DNA of 64,000 bases from Rhizomys pruinosus (GCA_009823505.1 VZQC01010425.1:161509-225508), one strand, 5' to 3'. Shown: positions 37,444 to 43,675, numbered from the stretch's first letter. Translations and numbers: made by a program. The notes: generated by a model from the letters alone, not told the origin.

Positions 37444-38637
37444 CACCACCCACCAGAGCTGCAGCAGCTGCAGCTTCCAGGGCCTGCACAGATCCCCATT
37501 AACAACCTCCTTGCAGGGACTCAGGCGCCCCCACTTCACACGGCCACCACCAACCCCTTCCTCGCCATCCATGGAGACAACACAAGTCAGAAAGTCACTG
37601 TAAGTATATGTTGTGTCATGCCTAGTGGGACAAGAATCCTATTCCTATTGGGCGGATAATCTTTTTTTGGTGGCACACACCTTTATTTTTTTTTCCAATT
37701 TTTTTATTAAACTTTTTCCATAGGTCATATATCATTTCTCAGTCGAATCTAGAATTGCTTCCCTTTCCATGCCCCCCACCCAGTCCCTGGGCAGAGAATC
37801 TTTAACCTTTTTTCCCCCCAACATTATTCCTTTGGATTTTTTTTTGGTCTGTTTGAGACAGGGTGTCCCTGTAGCCCCAGCTATCCTGGAATTTGCTCTG
37901 TAGACCAGGCTGGCCTTGAACTCACAAAGATCCGCCTGCCTCTGCCTCTGCCTCCCAAGTGCTAGGATTAAAGACGTGTGCTACCACACCAGCTTTTTTT
38001 TTTTGGTCTTTTATGAGACAAGGTCTCTCTGTAGCTTTAGCTGGCCTTGAACTTACAGAGATCCCACCTGCCTCCCAAGTGCTGGGATTAAAGGTGTGTG
38101 CCACTGCCCCTGGCCTGATTTATTTTCTTAGCCCAGTCATTTTTAGCAGCTGGATATTGTAAACACCAAGGGCCTAACCCAATTTGCATGTCCCTTAAAT
38201 TTATTATATGAATTTACACATAAGGTTTGAAGGCCATTTGTGGTATAATATTTTCCAAAATTAAAATGTATCAGTTAGCAAGATATATGGGATAGCCCAC
38301 ACAAAATAGTTACTTTCTTTTTTTTGTCTTTTGTCTTTTTGAGACAGGGTCTCCCTGTAGCCCCAGCTGGCCTGGAACTTGCTCTGTAGACCAGGCTGGC
38401 CTTGAACTCACAAGATCTGCTTGCCTTTGCCTCCCAAGTGTTAGGATTTAAAGGTGTGCACCACGATGCCCGGCTTGATTACTTTAAGGAAACTTTAATT
38501 TGGCTAGTTATAAACTATGAAATTATTATGTCATGCTTTAGCCAAAGTTGATTGAGCTAATGCATTTAATTTTGTTTGGATTTGAACTATAGAGACTTAG
38601 TGATAAAACTGGGCCTGTAGCTCAAGAGAAAAGTTGA
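12041..38637 (+). CDS. MLLT10: MLLT10 (AF10), C-terminal half, ten exons
   Basis: Join of 12041-12219, 24794-24911, 26292-26364, 29190-29344, 32334-32522, 32906-32994, 33128-33489, 35001-35097, 37378-37599 and 38593-38637. All introns are GT-AG and every junction keeps the frame, giving about 508 residues and a TGA stop. The family is known: AF10 is a nuclear PHD-finger protein that reads unmodified H3K27 and recruits and stimulates DOT1L for H3K79 methylation; it is a recurrent leukaemia fusion partner. The N-terminal PHD-zinc-knuckle-PHD module lies upstream of this window. What is visible is the Ser/Thr-rich linker, the octapeptide motif/leucine zipper (motifs EQLLERQW and [20 protein letters not shown]), a Gly/Ala/Val-rich segment and the Gln-rich tail ending PVAQEKS. 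The human protein is about 1,070 residues, so this is roughly its C-terminal half. There is no frameshift or premature stop, so the gene looks functional. Confidence 0.97.
12255..12407 (-). mobile_element. B1 SINE
   Basis: Antisense B1 beginning about 35 bases after the MLLT10 donor at 12220; it lacks the gcctctgcct repeat. Confidence 0.92.
12638..12729 (+). mobile_element. B1 fragment with internal deletion
   Basis: Head (gcatggtaggacacccctgc) joined directly to the tail (cattgtctcaaaacaaac). Confidence 0.7.
12795..12986 (+). mobile_element. B3-type SINE
   Basis: Sense, from gtagagagatggctcagcac to aaatacaaataaatctta. Confidence 0.85.
12992..13147 (+). mobile_element. B1 SINE
   Basis: Full-length sense B1 whose tail has become a CA repeat. 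Confidence 0.93.
13146..13192. repeat. (CA)n microsatellite
   Basis: About 22 CA units grown from the B1 tail. Confidence 0.95.
13400..13745 (-). mobile_element. Old ID/B1-like SINE split by a B1
   Basis: Degenerate antisense ID-like (13400-13480) and B1-like (13480-13560, 13673-13745) sequence, interrupted by a 3'-truncated sense B1 at 13565-13672. Confidence 0.6.
13565..13672 (+). mobile_element. B1 SINE, 3' truncated
   Basis: Sense B1 from gggcgtggtgacgcactcct to agagtaagttcctga; the A-tail half is missing. Confidence 0.85.
13817..13985 (-). mobile_element. B1 SINE with inverted head
   Basis: The first 26 bases are a sense B1 head (gccgggagtggtggcacaag); the rest is a full antisense B1 ending ggcatgtacaaccacaaag. 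Confidence 0.85.
14000..14179 (-). mobile_element. B3/B2 SINE
   Basis: Antisense, diverged; the head is cattagccatctctagctccc. Confidence 0.8.
14230..14290 (+). mobile_element. ID-like fragment
   Basis: Sense tRNA-like stretch with tagaacccttgcttatca and gaggccttaggtttgagc. Weak. Confidence 0.35.
14291..15328. other. MLLT10 intron, unique
   Basis: About 1 kb without SINEs or a recognisable exon. Confidence 0.55.
15329..15679. repeat. Tandem segmental duplication, 172/179 bp
   Basis: Copy 1 is 15329-15500 and copy 2 is 15501-15679; both begin tatatgggcaaggacacaaa and end ggatttaaaatgaag. The second has a 7-base insertion (taagaga region) and a few substitutions. Confidence 0.95.
15680..15720 (+). 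mobile_element. B1 3' end fragment
   Basis: aggagaccctgtctcaaaaa plus an A/C tail only. Confidence 0.7.
15728..15880 (+). mobile_element. B1 SINE
   Basis: Sense B1 with an A/T-rich tail. Confidence 0.93.
15881..16275. other. MLLT10 intron, unique
   Basis: Nothing recognised. Confidence 0.5.
16277..16450 (+). mobile_element. B1 SINE
   Basis: Full-length sense B1 retaining CpGs (gccgggcgtggtggcgcacg) and ending in an A-rich tail. Confidence 0.95.
16527..16680 (-). mobile_element. B1 SINE
   Basis: Full-length antisense B1 with intact CpGs. Confidence 0.95.
16681..17660. other. MLLT10 intron, unique AT-rich
   Basis: About 1 kb of AT-rich sequence with no repeat or exon seen. Confidence 0.55.
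17671..17778 (-). mobile_element. Old B1-like SINE
   Basis: Degenerate antisense body with gtagaccaactggcctggaa. Confidence 0.65.
17890..18232 (-). mobile_element. Two B3/B2-type SINEs
   Basis: An antisense B3 (17890-18045) lacking its head abuts an antisense B2/B3 (18050-18232) with gcatcagatcccctgaaact and a degenerate promoter end. Confidence 0.75.
18305..18456 (-). mobile_element. B1 SINE
   Basis: Antisense, near full length. Confidence 0.95.
18490..18601 (+). mobile_element. B1 SINE, 3' shortened
   Basis: Sense B1 that passes straight from gagcgagttcc into a 12-base A run. It could pair with the antisense B1 at 18305-18456 as a hairpin. Confidence 0.92.
18699..18842 (-). mobile_element. 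B1 SINE
   Basis: Antisense B1; the flank aaggatgaaattttt appears on both sides (18689 and 18844). Confidence 0.93.
18890..18980 (-). mobile_element. Old B1-like fragment
   Basis: Antisense remnant with tttgaactcctggtgttttt and ggtgtacaccaccacagctgg. Confidence 0.55.
19208..19386 (+). mobile_element. B1 SINE with (AAAT)n tail
   Basis: Full-length sense B1; the tail is nine AAAT units. It is flanked by aaaagtgatttagg (19194-19207 and 19387-19400). Confidence 0.95.
19401..19558 (+). mobile_element. B2 SINE with 3' deletion
   Basis: Sense B2 from ggctggagagatggcttagt; the segment between tgttccagcataatcc and the A-rich tail is lost. It is flanked by aaaagtgatttagg at 19387-19400 and 19559-19572. 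Confidence 0.93.
19831..20041 (-). mobile_element. B2 SINE with 15-bp target duplication
   Basis: Antisense, short subfamily. It is flanked by gatttctactttttt at 19816-19830 and 20042-20056. Confidence 0.95.
20057..20485. other. MLLT10 intron, unique
   Basis: Nothing recognised. Confidence 0.5.
20490..20578 (-). mobile_element. Old B1-like SINE
   Basis: Antisense remnant: gtagcctaggctggcctcaa. Confidence 0.65.
20718..20892 (-). mobile_element. B1 SINE with internal inverted piece
   Basis: Antisense B1 in which a sense-oriented head fragment (gttgtggtggcacacgcctt, about 20829-20853) interrupts the normal order. Confidence 0.85.
20902..21082 (-). mobile_element. B1 SINE
   Basis: Full-length antisense B1 after a T/G-rich stretch. 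The word gccagctgtctt occurs before the pair of B1s (20707) and after them (21083). Confidence 0.93.
21095..21660. other. MLLT10 intron, unique
   Basis: No exon or repeat recognised. Confidence 0.5.
21664..21960 (+). mobile_element. B2 head, antisense B2 piece and B1 composite
   Basis: A sense B2 head (21664-21726) is interrupted by a T run plus an antisense B2 promoter fragment (21752-21792), flanked by ggacctgggttct at 21714 and 21794. A sense B1 with an A tail (21808-21960) follows. Confidence 0.8.
22160..22394 (-). mobile_element. B2 SINE (insertion subfamily)
   Basis: Antisense with gttctcctggaattagtttc; CpGs are retained. The target duplication aaagctctct lies at about 22132 and 22394. 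Confidence 0.95.
22430..22598 (-). mobile_element. B3 SINE
   Basis: Antisense with tggaggtcagagggcagctt and tgagccatctcaccagcac. Confidence 0.8.
22750..23117 (-). mobile_element. B3 SINE split by a second B2/B3
   Basis: An antisense B3 (22750-22800 and 23025-23117) is interrupted by another antisense element (22835-23019). agttcttttttt flanks the insertion. Confidence 0.75.
23118..24215. other. MLLT10 intron, unique
   Basis: About 1.1 kb without a recognisable element or exon. Confidence 0.55.
24222..24457 (-). mobile_element. B2 SINE (insertion subfamily)
   Basis: Antisense; target duplication ccagttctt at 24210 and 24458. It lies about 340 bases upstream of the 24794 exon. Confidence 0.95.
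24794..24911 (+). CDS. MLLT10: MLLT10 exon
   Basis: Acceptor tttatttag precedes 24794 and donor gtaagt follows 24911. The 118-bp exon starts in phase 0 and ends with one base of a split Asp codon. It encodes [11 protein letters not shown] followed by [20 protein letters not shown] and SENNQP, a low-complexity linker. It lies 12.5 kb from the previous exon, across an intron loaded with SINEs. Confidence 0.95.
25666..25717. repeat. Poly(T) with flanking 14-bp duplication
   Basis: tagaattttctttt occurs at 25666-25679 and 25704-25717, separated only by a T-rich run. It looks like a retro-insertion consisting only of a tail. Confidence 0.7.
25774..25852. repeat. Short AT-rich tandem duplication
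   Basis: tgtaattttactcttacaaa and tgtataattttactcttaca repeat with about 38-base spacing. Confidence 0.8.
26292..26364 (+). CDS. MLLT10: MLLT10 exon
   Basis: This is a 73-bp exon, too short to stand out as an open frame. Acceptor ctgcag precedes 26292 and donor gtaagt follows 26364. It reads [20 protein letters not shown] then LSP and ends with two bases of an Arg codon. It links the Asn/Ser-rich exon to the octapeptide-motif exon. Confidence 0.95.
26365..27458. other. MLLT10 intron, unique
   Basis: About 1.1 kb, no clear repeat; a weak ID-like stretch lies near 27105-27170. Confidence 0.5.
27471..27618 (-). mobile_element. B1 SINE with 12-bp target duplication
   Basis: Antisense, CpG-rich. 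It is flanked by aaagcagctttt at 27459-27470 and 27619-27630. Confidence 0.95.
27672..27823 (-). mobile_element. B1 SINE
   Basis: Antisense, moderately diverged. Confidence 0.92.
27842..27980 (-). mobile_element. B1 SINE, degenerate
   Basis: Antisense with a C-rich interruption (27881-27895). Confidence 0.75.
28080..28165 (-). mobile_element. B3/B2 promoter-end fragment
   Basis: Antisense; only the tRNA-like head remains (ctgctgagccatccctccag). Confidence 0.7.
28512..28740 (+). mobile_element. B2 SINE, first of two in a B1
   Basis: Full-length sense B2, short subfamily, more diverged; ends in A/T-rich tail. Confidence 0.93.
28753..29020 (+). mobile_element. B2 SINE, second of two in a B1
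   Basis: Full-length sense B2 of the insertion subfamily with most CpGs intact, so it is probably younger than its neighbour. Confidence 0.95.
29190..29344 (+). CDS. MLLT10: MLLT10 exon with octapeptide motif
   Basis: Acceptor tttttgacag precedes 29190 and donor gtaagt follows 29344. The exon completes the Arg codon and encodes [20 protein letters not shown], then [20 protein letters not shown] and a tail ending [12 protein letters not shown] is the octapeptide motif conserved between AF10 and AF17; with the zipper in the next exon it forms the OM-LZ region that contacts DOT1L coiled coils. It ends in phase 1. Confidence 0.96.
29539..29718 (-). mobile_element. B1 SINE
   Basis: Antisense B1 with a small duplication in the cctctgcctcgccttcccga segment. 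Confidence 0.94.
29726..30013 (-). mobile_element. B2 SINE with 15-bp target duplication
   Basis: Antisense, insertion subfamily, with a long T/A tail. It is flanked by acccggctctattta at 29711-29725 and 30014-30028, the end of the adjacent B1. Confidence 0.95.
30282..30412 (+). mobile_element. B1 SINE with internal deletion
   Basis: Sense; lacks the ttgtgagttcaaggccagcc segment. Confidence 0.88.
30659..30805 (+). mobile_element. B1 SINE, diverged
   Basis: Sense, with tagtgagtgataccttgtct near the end. Confidence 0.85.
30812..30969 (+). mobile_element. B1 SINE
   Basis: Full-length sense B1; gactttttt flanks it on both sides. Confidence 0.95.
30990..31500. other. MLLT10 intron with C run
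   Basis: Unique apart from a 14-base C run near 31050-31063. Confidence 0.5.
31508..31578 (-). mobile_element. ID-like fragment
   Basis: Antisense with ggggatcccactcaggactg and a degenerate head. Confidence 0.45.
31801..31849. repeat. (GTT)n microsatellite
   Basis: About 11 GTT units with one TTTTT interruption. Confidence 0.95.
31980..32226 (-). mobile_element. B2 SINE (insertion subfamily)
   Basis: Antisense, 108 bases upstream of the leucine-zipper exon. The target duplication is aattcctacatttct on the left and aattcccacatttct on the right. Confidence 0.95.
32334..32522 (+). CDS. MLLT10: MLLT10 exon with leucine zipper (DOT1L-binding)
   Basis: The exon encodes the leucine zipper: [20 protein letters not shown] continues with [20 protein letters not shown], with Leu/Ile at heptad spacing and charged flanks. 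In AF10 this helix pairs with DOT1L and is retained in oncogenic fusions. The start at 32334 is forced by the frame: two bases complete Ile before Leu-Gly-Met. The pyrimidine tract before acceptor ctag is weak, and a second AG lies six bases downstream. Donor gtaagc follows 32522. Confidence 0.96.
32906..32994 (+). CDS. MLLT10: MLLT10 exon
   Basis: An 89-bp exon between acceptor ttttctag and donor gtaatt. It completes an Ala codon and reads [20 protein letters not shown] then DSSLPVLNQ, ending in phase 0. It is a disordered linker, and the following intron is only 133 bp. Confidence 0.95.
33128..33489 (+). CDS. MLLT10: MLLT10 exon (largest in window)
   Basis: A 362-bp exon between acceptor cttacgttag and donor gtgaga. 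It begins [20 protein letters not shown] and continues into a Gly/Val/Ala/Ile-rich segment containing [20 protein letters not shown]. It ends with two bases of a Ser codon. The apolar, low-charge composition is typical of the AF10/AF17 C-terminal region; no catalytic motif is present. Confidence 0.96.
33693..33895 (+). mobile_element. B2 SINE with internal deletion
   Basis: Sense; the segment between ccagttcca and ttggtgcacaaacc is missing. The target duplication is tagtctatattga. Confidence 0.93.
33968..34117 (-). mobile_element. B1 SINE
   Basis: Full-length antisense; flanked by ccttattctct. Confidence 0.95.
34219..34435 (+). mobile_element. B2 SINE with 15-bp target duplication
   Basis: Sense B2; agatttatcagtata is found at 34204-34218 and 34436-34450. 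Confidence 0.95.
34451..35000. other. MLLT10 intron, unique
   Basis: AT-rich, no repeat recognised; leads into the 35001 exon. Confidence 0.5.
35001..35097 (+). CDS. MLLT10: MLLT10 exon (start of Gln-rich tail)
   Basis: Acceptor catttttcag precedes 35001 and donor gtaagt follows 35097. The 97-bp exon completes Ser and reads [20 protein letters not shown], then [12 protein letters not shown]. The Gln/His-rich helix-prone stretch opens the C-terminal Q-rich region. It ends in phase 0. Confidence 0.95.
35443..35702 (-). mobile_element. ID fragment, (ATT)n and B1 SINE
   Basis: An antisense ID-like stretch (35443-35497), an (ATT)n run (35511-35541) and an antisense B1 (35541-35683). taaatattctattattatt occurs on both sides of the B1, so the ATT run may have been the target. 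Confidence 0.8.
35703..36195 (-). mobile_element. B3 SINE interrupted by a B2
   Basis: An antisense B3 (35703-35882 and 36155-36195) is split by an antisense insertion-subfamily B2 (35905-36137). aatagctagtgttctt is repeated at 35867 and 36155. Confidence 0.9.
36346..36505 (+). mobile_element. B1 SINE
   Basis: Full-length sense; aagaattc flanks it. Confidence 0.95.
36533..36645 (+). mobile_element. B3/B2 fragment
   Basis: Sense, lacking head and tail: gcagaggacctgggttcaat to cttctgtgggcag. Confidence 0.8.
36646..37377. other. MLLT10 intron, unique
   Basis: About 730 bases, no repeat recognised, up to the polyQ exon acceptor. Confidence 0.5.
37378..37599 (+). CDS. MLLT10: MLLT10 exon with polyQ run
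   Basis: Acceptor ctgctgaag precedes 37378 and donor gtaagt follows 37599; the 222-bp exon is phase 0 at both ends. It encodes [11 protein letters not shown], then eleven Gln (nine CAG, CAA, CAG at 37411-37443), [18 protein letters not shown] and a conserved segment ending SQKVT. The Gln block is a nearly pure CAG tract, so its length may vary between individuals. Confidence 0.96.
37693..37800 (-). mobile_element. Possible L1 3'-end fragment
   Basis: The T-rich start, gtcatatatcatttctcagt and a C-rich block resemble the antisense L1 3' end. Weak. Confidence 0.35.
37836..38116 (-). mobile_element. Two adjacent B1 SINEs
   Basis: Antisense B1s at 37836-37992 and 37997-38116; the second is shortened. 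Confidence 0.93.
38316..38475 (-). mobile_element. B1 SINE
   Basis: Antisense, 117 bases upstream of the terminal MLLT10 exon. Confidence 0.94.
38593..38637 (+). CDS. MLLT10: MLLT10 terminal coding segment
   Basis: Acceptor gaactatag precedes 38593. Fourteen codons, [14 protein letters not shown], precede a TGA stop at 38635-38637. The same short C-terminal peptide closes mammalian AF10. The exon continues into a long 3' UTR. Confidence 0.95.
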   Translation, partial: RLSDKTGPVAQEKS

Positions 38638-38920
38638 CACTTGAAAGCATCTGAGAATCGCCTGTCCTGCTGTCCTGTCACTTCACCCAGCTGCTCCGAA
38701 GTCCTTTACTACAAACTATGAAGAAATGCAACAAGAAACTGCACACCGAAGGATGCTGCCCACACATTCTTATAAGGCTTGATGGATTTTCTTGTTGCTT
38801 TGTTGCACTGAAATGGAATTTTTGTACCCTCACCCCTATCCAAAGTGTTTGAACTTTGGAAGAATAACTAGTATTTTTTTTTTCAATGAAATAATTTACA
38901 TAGTAAGTTTATCAACCCCA

Positions 38921-38945
38921 ATATATATATAGATATATATATATA
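38921..38945. repeat. (AT)n in MLLT10 3' UTR
   Basis: Self-complementary AT/TA dinucleotide tract that could form a weak hairpin in the mRNA. Confidence 0.85.
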
Positions 38946-39989
38946 CTTGGTGCACAACTAGTTTTGTTATAAATTGGAGATACAAATAGTAAAACTAAAG
39001 ACTTGTTCCATTTACAAACTACTTGGTTTTATTGTAAAAATTGGAATATGAAATATTATCTTATTTGAGTTAGAGTGTGCTTGCTCCGTGAGTCAGATCT
39101 TAAATTTCAAAGAACTGTCCAGTTTCTTTTCTTGGAGTTTTATTCATTAAATATTGTGATTATATAAGTCATCAACTGGGGCTTTGCAAGCTTTGTTTAA
39201 AAACAATACAACTTCCTTTTTAATGATATTTGGCCATTTGGTAATCATATTAAGATGGAAACATCTGCTTCTGCTAAAGGTAATTTTCTTTTGCCAAAAA
39301 TGCTTTTTCTTTAGTGTTAAGATCTTACTCATATCTAAAGAAATCTTGAGTTAAGTGAATTCTAAGGCTGCTGGGAGAACCAGATCAATATGAAATGAAC
39401 GATTTCCTTCAGAAAGAGACACCGATTTGGAAACTGTTGATGGGGTCTGGCTTGAGTCAAGTGCCTGTTGGGGCCTCCCTGGGTTGAAAGGGCTGCAGAC
39501 AGCAGAGCTCCATCCAACTAGTCAGTCCTCGGAGGTCACAGGAATAGGCTGCCTGTGCCAGCAGCCTGCCCCATGCTTCTGCCTTTGTTGAAAACTTTCT
39601 ATGCCACTGCAGATAGCTCAGGCAAAACAGTTACCTGGGTATTTATCCACTAATGAGTCACAGAAAATGAGTGGGTTTGGTAAGAGTATGCTTGTTTTTG
39701 TTCACCAGCTTCTCATTACTGCTCACTAAAACAAAAATGGGCCACTACAGTTCCTGAAACCTGTCTTGTAGTCCTTCCACTTTGGGTAGCCACGCTCTTG
39801 ATGTGGCAATATGGCAGGGTAATAAGCAACTGGGGATGTAATCATTGATCTGTTTCTGAGTGTGTGAATTATTAGTGGAAAAGACCCAGCTGTAATCAGA
39901 CCTCCACTGTGTACTCAGCTGGAAGAACGTGTTAATTCTGCAGTATGTCTCTTGGTTAAACATTGCACAGTTCTTACCTCATTTCTGTA

Positions 39990-39995
39990 AATAAA
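39990..39995 (+). terminator. MLLT10: MLLT10 proximal poly(A) signal AATAAA
   Basis: A canonical AATAAA is followed within 30 bases by GT-rich sequence (gtttgtgaatctgttttgt), the usual layout of a cleavage site. A Pumilio-type TGTAAATA at 39986-39993 overlaps it. Confidence 0.7.
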
Positions 39996-40268
39996 GTTTG
40001 TGAATCTGTTTTGTAATGTGAAAAATTCATAAGATAACATTGATATTTTGATTTGTAATATTTCTAATTGGTAGATTTAATTGAAAGGTAAAATTAATTT
40101 ATTTTTATATGTTCAGGGGAATTTTAAAGAAAGTAAAAACTTTTGTAGATAATTTAAAAAATCAGTGTGGTTTATTTTATTTAACCCACTGGTTGTTATT
40201 CTGTAACAATTTGTATAAATGGTAAATTTTGAATGTGTTATTTTACCTAGATGTAAAATTCCACATGT

Positions 40269-40274
40269 ATTAAA
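40269..40274 (+). terminator. MLLT10: MLLT10 distal poly(A) signal ATTAAA
   Basis: The common variant ATTAAA is followed by GT-rich sequence between 40280 and 40335. It probably gives the longer 3' end; which site is preferred cannot be read from the sequence. Confidence 0.55.
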
Positions 40275-40320
40275 ATGTACAAAGTTTGTTCATAAAATTT
40301 AATGATGTTTATAGCTCTGT

Positions 40321-40729
40321 GCCATTCTTGTTTGGAGGGGTGGCTGTCCTGAGACCATGGGATCTCATCCATGCAGTTCCTCCCAGTTGTGTGTGTTAAG
40401 TGTTTTGTTTGGCCCTTGAATACAATAATATGAAGTTGTCTAACATCCCAACAGTAGACTCTGCAGAACAGTGTGTGAAGCAAGTCACTCCTGTGGGTCC
40501 AGAGATGGCAGCTAATCAGTGAGGGGAGAAAGGTGCATTATTAACATACAGTAAGAGAGGGGACAGTCAGCTCAAGAGGACGTCTTTAATTACAGCACAT
40601 TAAAAAATGGCATGTATGTATATTCAGTACAAAATAAATTCTTTTATTTCCATACTTAGAGTTCACTAGGGGCATTCCCTAAAAGAGAATACAGAGCTGT
40701 TGAATGGGTTCACGTATCCCAGCCAACTT
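40321..40729. other. Intergenic, downstream of MLLT10
   Basis: Unique sequence; nothing recognised. Confidence 0.5.
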
Positions 40730-40900
40730 CAAATGTAGCTAAGGATGGCCTTGAACTTCTGGTGGTCCGGCATTCACCTCCTAGTGCTAGGATTTACAGT
40801 CCCATGCCCACACAACTGGTTTATATGTTGCTAGGGACAGAACCCAGGGCTTCATGCATGCTAGGCCAGGACTTCAGCAACTGAGCCACAGCCTAGCCCT
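40730..40900 (-). mobile_element. B4/ID-type SINE
   Basis: Antisense B1-like part then the ID part gggacagaacccagggcttc and ctgagccacagcctagccct. Confidence 0.75.
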
Positions 40901-40974
40901 ACATTCTTTATTAAGGAGTAAATTTTAGATTAGTGGAAAACAAAAGCTTAATTTTTAGGAAGTCTTTTCCCTTA

Positions 40975-41210
40975 GCCTAGTGTGATGACTCACATATGCA
41001 CCCCCAATCCAACATCTGGAAGGCTGAGGCACGAGTGGCTGAGAGTACTCATTAGCTGCTTTTCAGAAGAGATGGCTGGTTCCCACCATGTGGCTAACCA
41101 CCACTAGTGACTCCGGTTCCAGTGGCTCTCACATCTTTTCTGGACTATGAGCATTGCACATTGCATGTATAGGGTCACGTGCAGACAAGTAGGCACACAT
41201 AACATGATTT
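40975..41210 (+). mobile_element. B1 head joined to B2/B3 body
   Basis: A diverged B1 head (40975-41040) runs into a sense B2/B3 body (about 41060-41210) without its promoter. Confidence 0.6.
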
Positions 41211-41242
41211 ATTTTTCTCCTTCCTAGTTTTGATACTAACTT

Positions 41243-41340
41243 GGGAGGCAGAGGCAGGTGGATCTCTGAGTTCAAGGCCAGCCTGGTCTATATAGCAAGT
41301 TCCAGGCCAGCTGGGGCTACAAAAAAGACAAAAGATTTTG
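41243..41340 (+). mobile_element. B1 SINE, 5' truncated
   Basis: Sense, from cttgggaggcagaggcaggt to the A-rich end. Confidence 0.88.
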
Positions 41341-43350
41341 TATTTTAGTAATTGAACTTTGTATCCTTTGCTTAATTTCCTGGGCAATCTGTGAAGTTCC
41401 CTGGCATGGTGGACACCTTGTCTGGTGCTCTAAAGGTTCTCTTTTTATATGGGGGTCTGTGGGGTTGGAGTGTAGGTGGGCAGAGGACCTGAAGCACAGC
41501 AGCCTCACAGCTCGGGATAGGAAAGCAGTGGAAAGGCAGGAGAGAGCCTTGAGCACTTCCACAGCTCACAGCTGGAGTGTTGGGAAGGTAGAGAGAGGGG
41601 AGGTCAGAAAAACTGGGTCCCATAAGAAACACCATGTTACCCCTCTTCACTGACCTGGTTGCTGGAAACTCAACTCCCAGGAGCAGCTTGAGGCGGACTG
41701 ATGTGTGTTATCCAGTTTGAGTTACTACTCCTGGTATTGCTCCTTTCCTTTAGGCTACTATGTGAGACTTGCAGTACTTTCTGGCAGGCACCTGCTGCCT
41801 TCCCTGCTTCCGAAGCTGCCTGTCCTCATTCACTGTGGCCACGTGAACCCCATTCCTTTCATCTTCACATAGCAGAAGAGGAAGACCAGGCAGGACCTTC
41901 TTAGGGACACTAGATTTCAAAAGACATGGAAACTTCTAGAAGGGAATCCGAGGAGAGTTTTAGTTTTTGATGGGCTCATTTTTCCCTCTCTCTGTTTGGA
42001 GACATGGTCTCACATGTTTGTCTGGCTGATCTTGAACTCACTGTGGAGGATGGCCAGAACTGAGTGCTGGAAGTCAAAGCCACTCATGCATGCCAGGAAA
42101 GCATCCTGCCAGCTCAAATATGCCCCAGCCCAGAGTTTAGGAGTTAACATCTACTTTTCCCACCGAAGAATGTGAGTCTGCAGAAAACCAAAAGGTGACC
42201 CACATTGGTCTTCAGGATTAGAGATGAAGTCGCCCAGAAAGTGCTGTAGCTAGGCCACATGTGATGGTGTGAGCATGGGAGCTGTTTGCATGTGGACAGC
42301 AGGAGAGGCCAAATGTGCACAGTAGCTGAGGGGAGGCTGTGTCCACCAGTGCAAGCACGCAGGCACCTTCCTTGGCCCAGCTCTTCATGCAGATGGGTCT
42401 AGTTTTCTCTGCAGTACCTCTCCCATTTGGCAACCAAAGGAATCCCACTCCGAGGGACTGCCCATGGCCAGTGACCTGAGGGAGCTGTGGAGAGATGAGC
42501 CAGCCTGGTCTGAAGGGGCCCCACTCTCCGAAACCCTCTTCCTCACTGGGATAACCATCACGGAGCCCCAGAGCCTCTTTCCCCTGCCAGCAGCAAGGTT
42601 TGGGGTTCTTCCTGAGTAAACCTGACATTGCAGTGGAAAATGCAGTCCTTGGGTGTTACTGTGGGGCTTTGAGGGAAACTGCCAAGCCAAAGCTGCTTTC
42701 TATCACTTGCTTTCTCCCTCGCTGCATGCATGCTTGTGCATGCATGCTGATTTTTGGAATCCAGGTGTAAAGAAAGACCAGGAACGAGATACAGCAACAG
42801 TCTTGAGTTGCCTGGGAAAACAGGTGTCATAAGGACTGCCAGGCTGGCCTGGAGGAGCCCAGCTCTCATTGGGTAATGGCAGCCTGACAGGAAGTAGGGG
42901 CATGGTTCCTTTGGAACATGGTGGCCCTCATCAGCACAGTTGTGCTCTTCCTCCCCAACTTCACAACTGTTTGATCTACCATGCCAAAAGCTGGAGGTTG
43001 GGGGTGGGATCAGGGACAGGACTGGACTGTGACTCCCTGACCCTCCTATGTCTTCATGCTGCTCAAGGCCAGGATGTTGGTGGGCAGCCCAGTCCTCTGC
43101 AGAGCTCTGCTCATACAGAAGGTAGCACAGCCCTGGACCTTCCACAGCTCTCCAGCAGCAAGACCCGGGCTCCCTGCAATGCCATGTGGAGGTGGGTGGC
43201 CCAGGAGGTAGAGGCTGTGGAGATGGCCAGATTCTGAGCAGAAGTGAGCTGGGCTCAGTGTGCATCCCACTTCAGGATCGTGCCAGGCCAGTGCTTTGTA
43301 TCTATTAACTAATATGTGATCTCTGTCTTCCTATGTCTATGTATCCATCC
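41341..43350. other. Intergenic, GC-richer, no gene recognised
   Basis: About 2 kb of less AT-rich DNA with several long open frames, the longest 235 codons on the minus strand (42558-43265). No family motif, splice context or codon pattern supports any of them. A degenerate antisense B1-like stretch lies at 41995-42100. Confidence 0.5.
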
Positions 43351-43354
43351 ATCT

Positions 43355-43433
43355 TTAGGCAGCAGAGATGGAACTGCAGGCCTCCCCCATGCCAGGCAAG
43401 GGCTCTAAGTACAACCACTGAGTCACAGTCCTG
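43355..43433 (-). mobile_element. ID-like fragment
   Basis: Antisense; gagatggaactgcaggcctc and a degenerate head. Confidence 0.5.
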
Positions 43434-43438
43434 GAAAT

Positions 43439-43672
43439 ATTTTTAATTTTTGTGTATGAAGTGTTGCCTGTACATATATAAGTGCACATGTGTCATGCAA
43501 TATGTAAGTGCACATGTGTCATGCAATCCCAGTGGACGTCAGAAGAGGGCATCAGATTCCTTGAAATGAGTTATGGACAGTTGCTAGCTGCCATGAGGGT
43601 GTTGGGAACTGAACCCAAGTCCCCTGTAAGAGCAGCCAGTGCTATTAACTGCTGAGTCGTCTCAGCCCCCAC
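43439..43672 (-). mobile_element. B3/B2 SINE with small tandem duplication
   Basis: Antisense; taagtgcacatgtgtcatgc is repeated at about 43480 and 43506. Confidence 0.85.
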
Positions 43673-43675
43673 CAA

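Larger units (their letters stand above)
38638..40320 (+). other. MLLT10: MLLT10 3' UTR
   Basis: About 1.7 kb of AT-rich sequence follows the stop without a recognisable SINE, unlike the flanking introns; this suggests constraint. It contains an AT dinucleotide tract at about 38921-38945 and two candidate poly(A) signals. The end is approximate and is set just after the distal signal and a GT-rich stretch. Confidence 0.85.

Noticed and set aside
42558..43265. 235-codon minus-strand open frame as a protein gene
   Set aside because: No domain, splice context, signal peptide or recognisable family; GC-richer sequence gives long frames by chance. Kept only as a low-interest finding.
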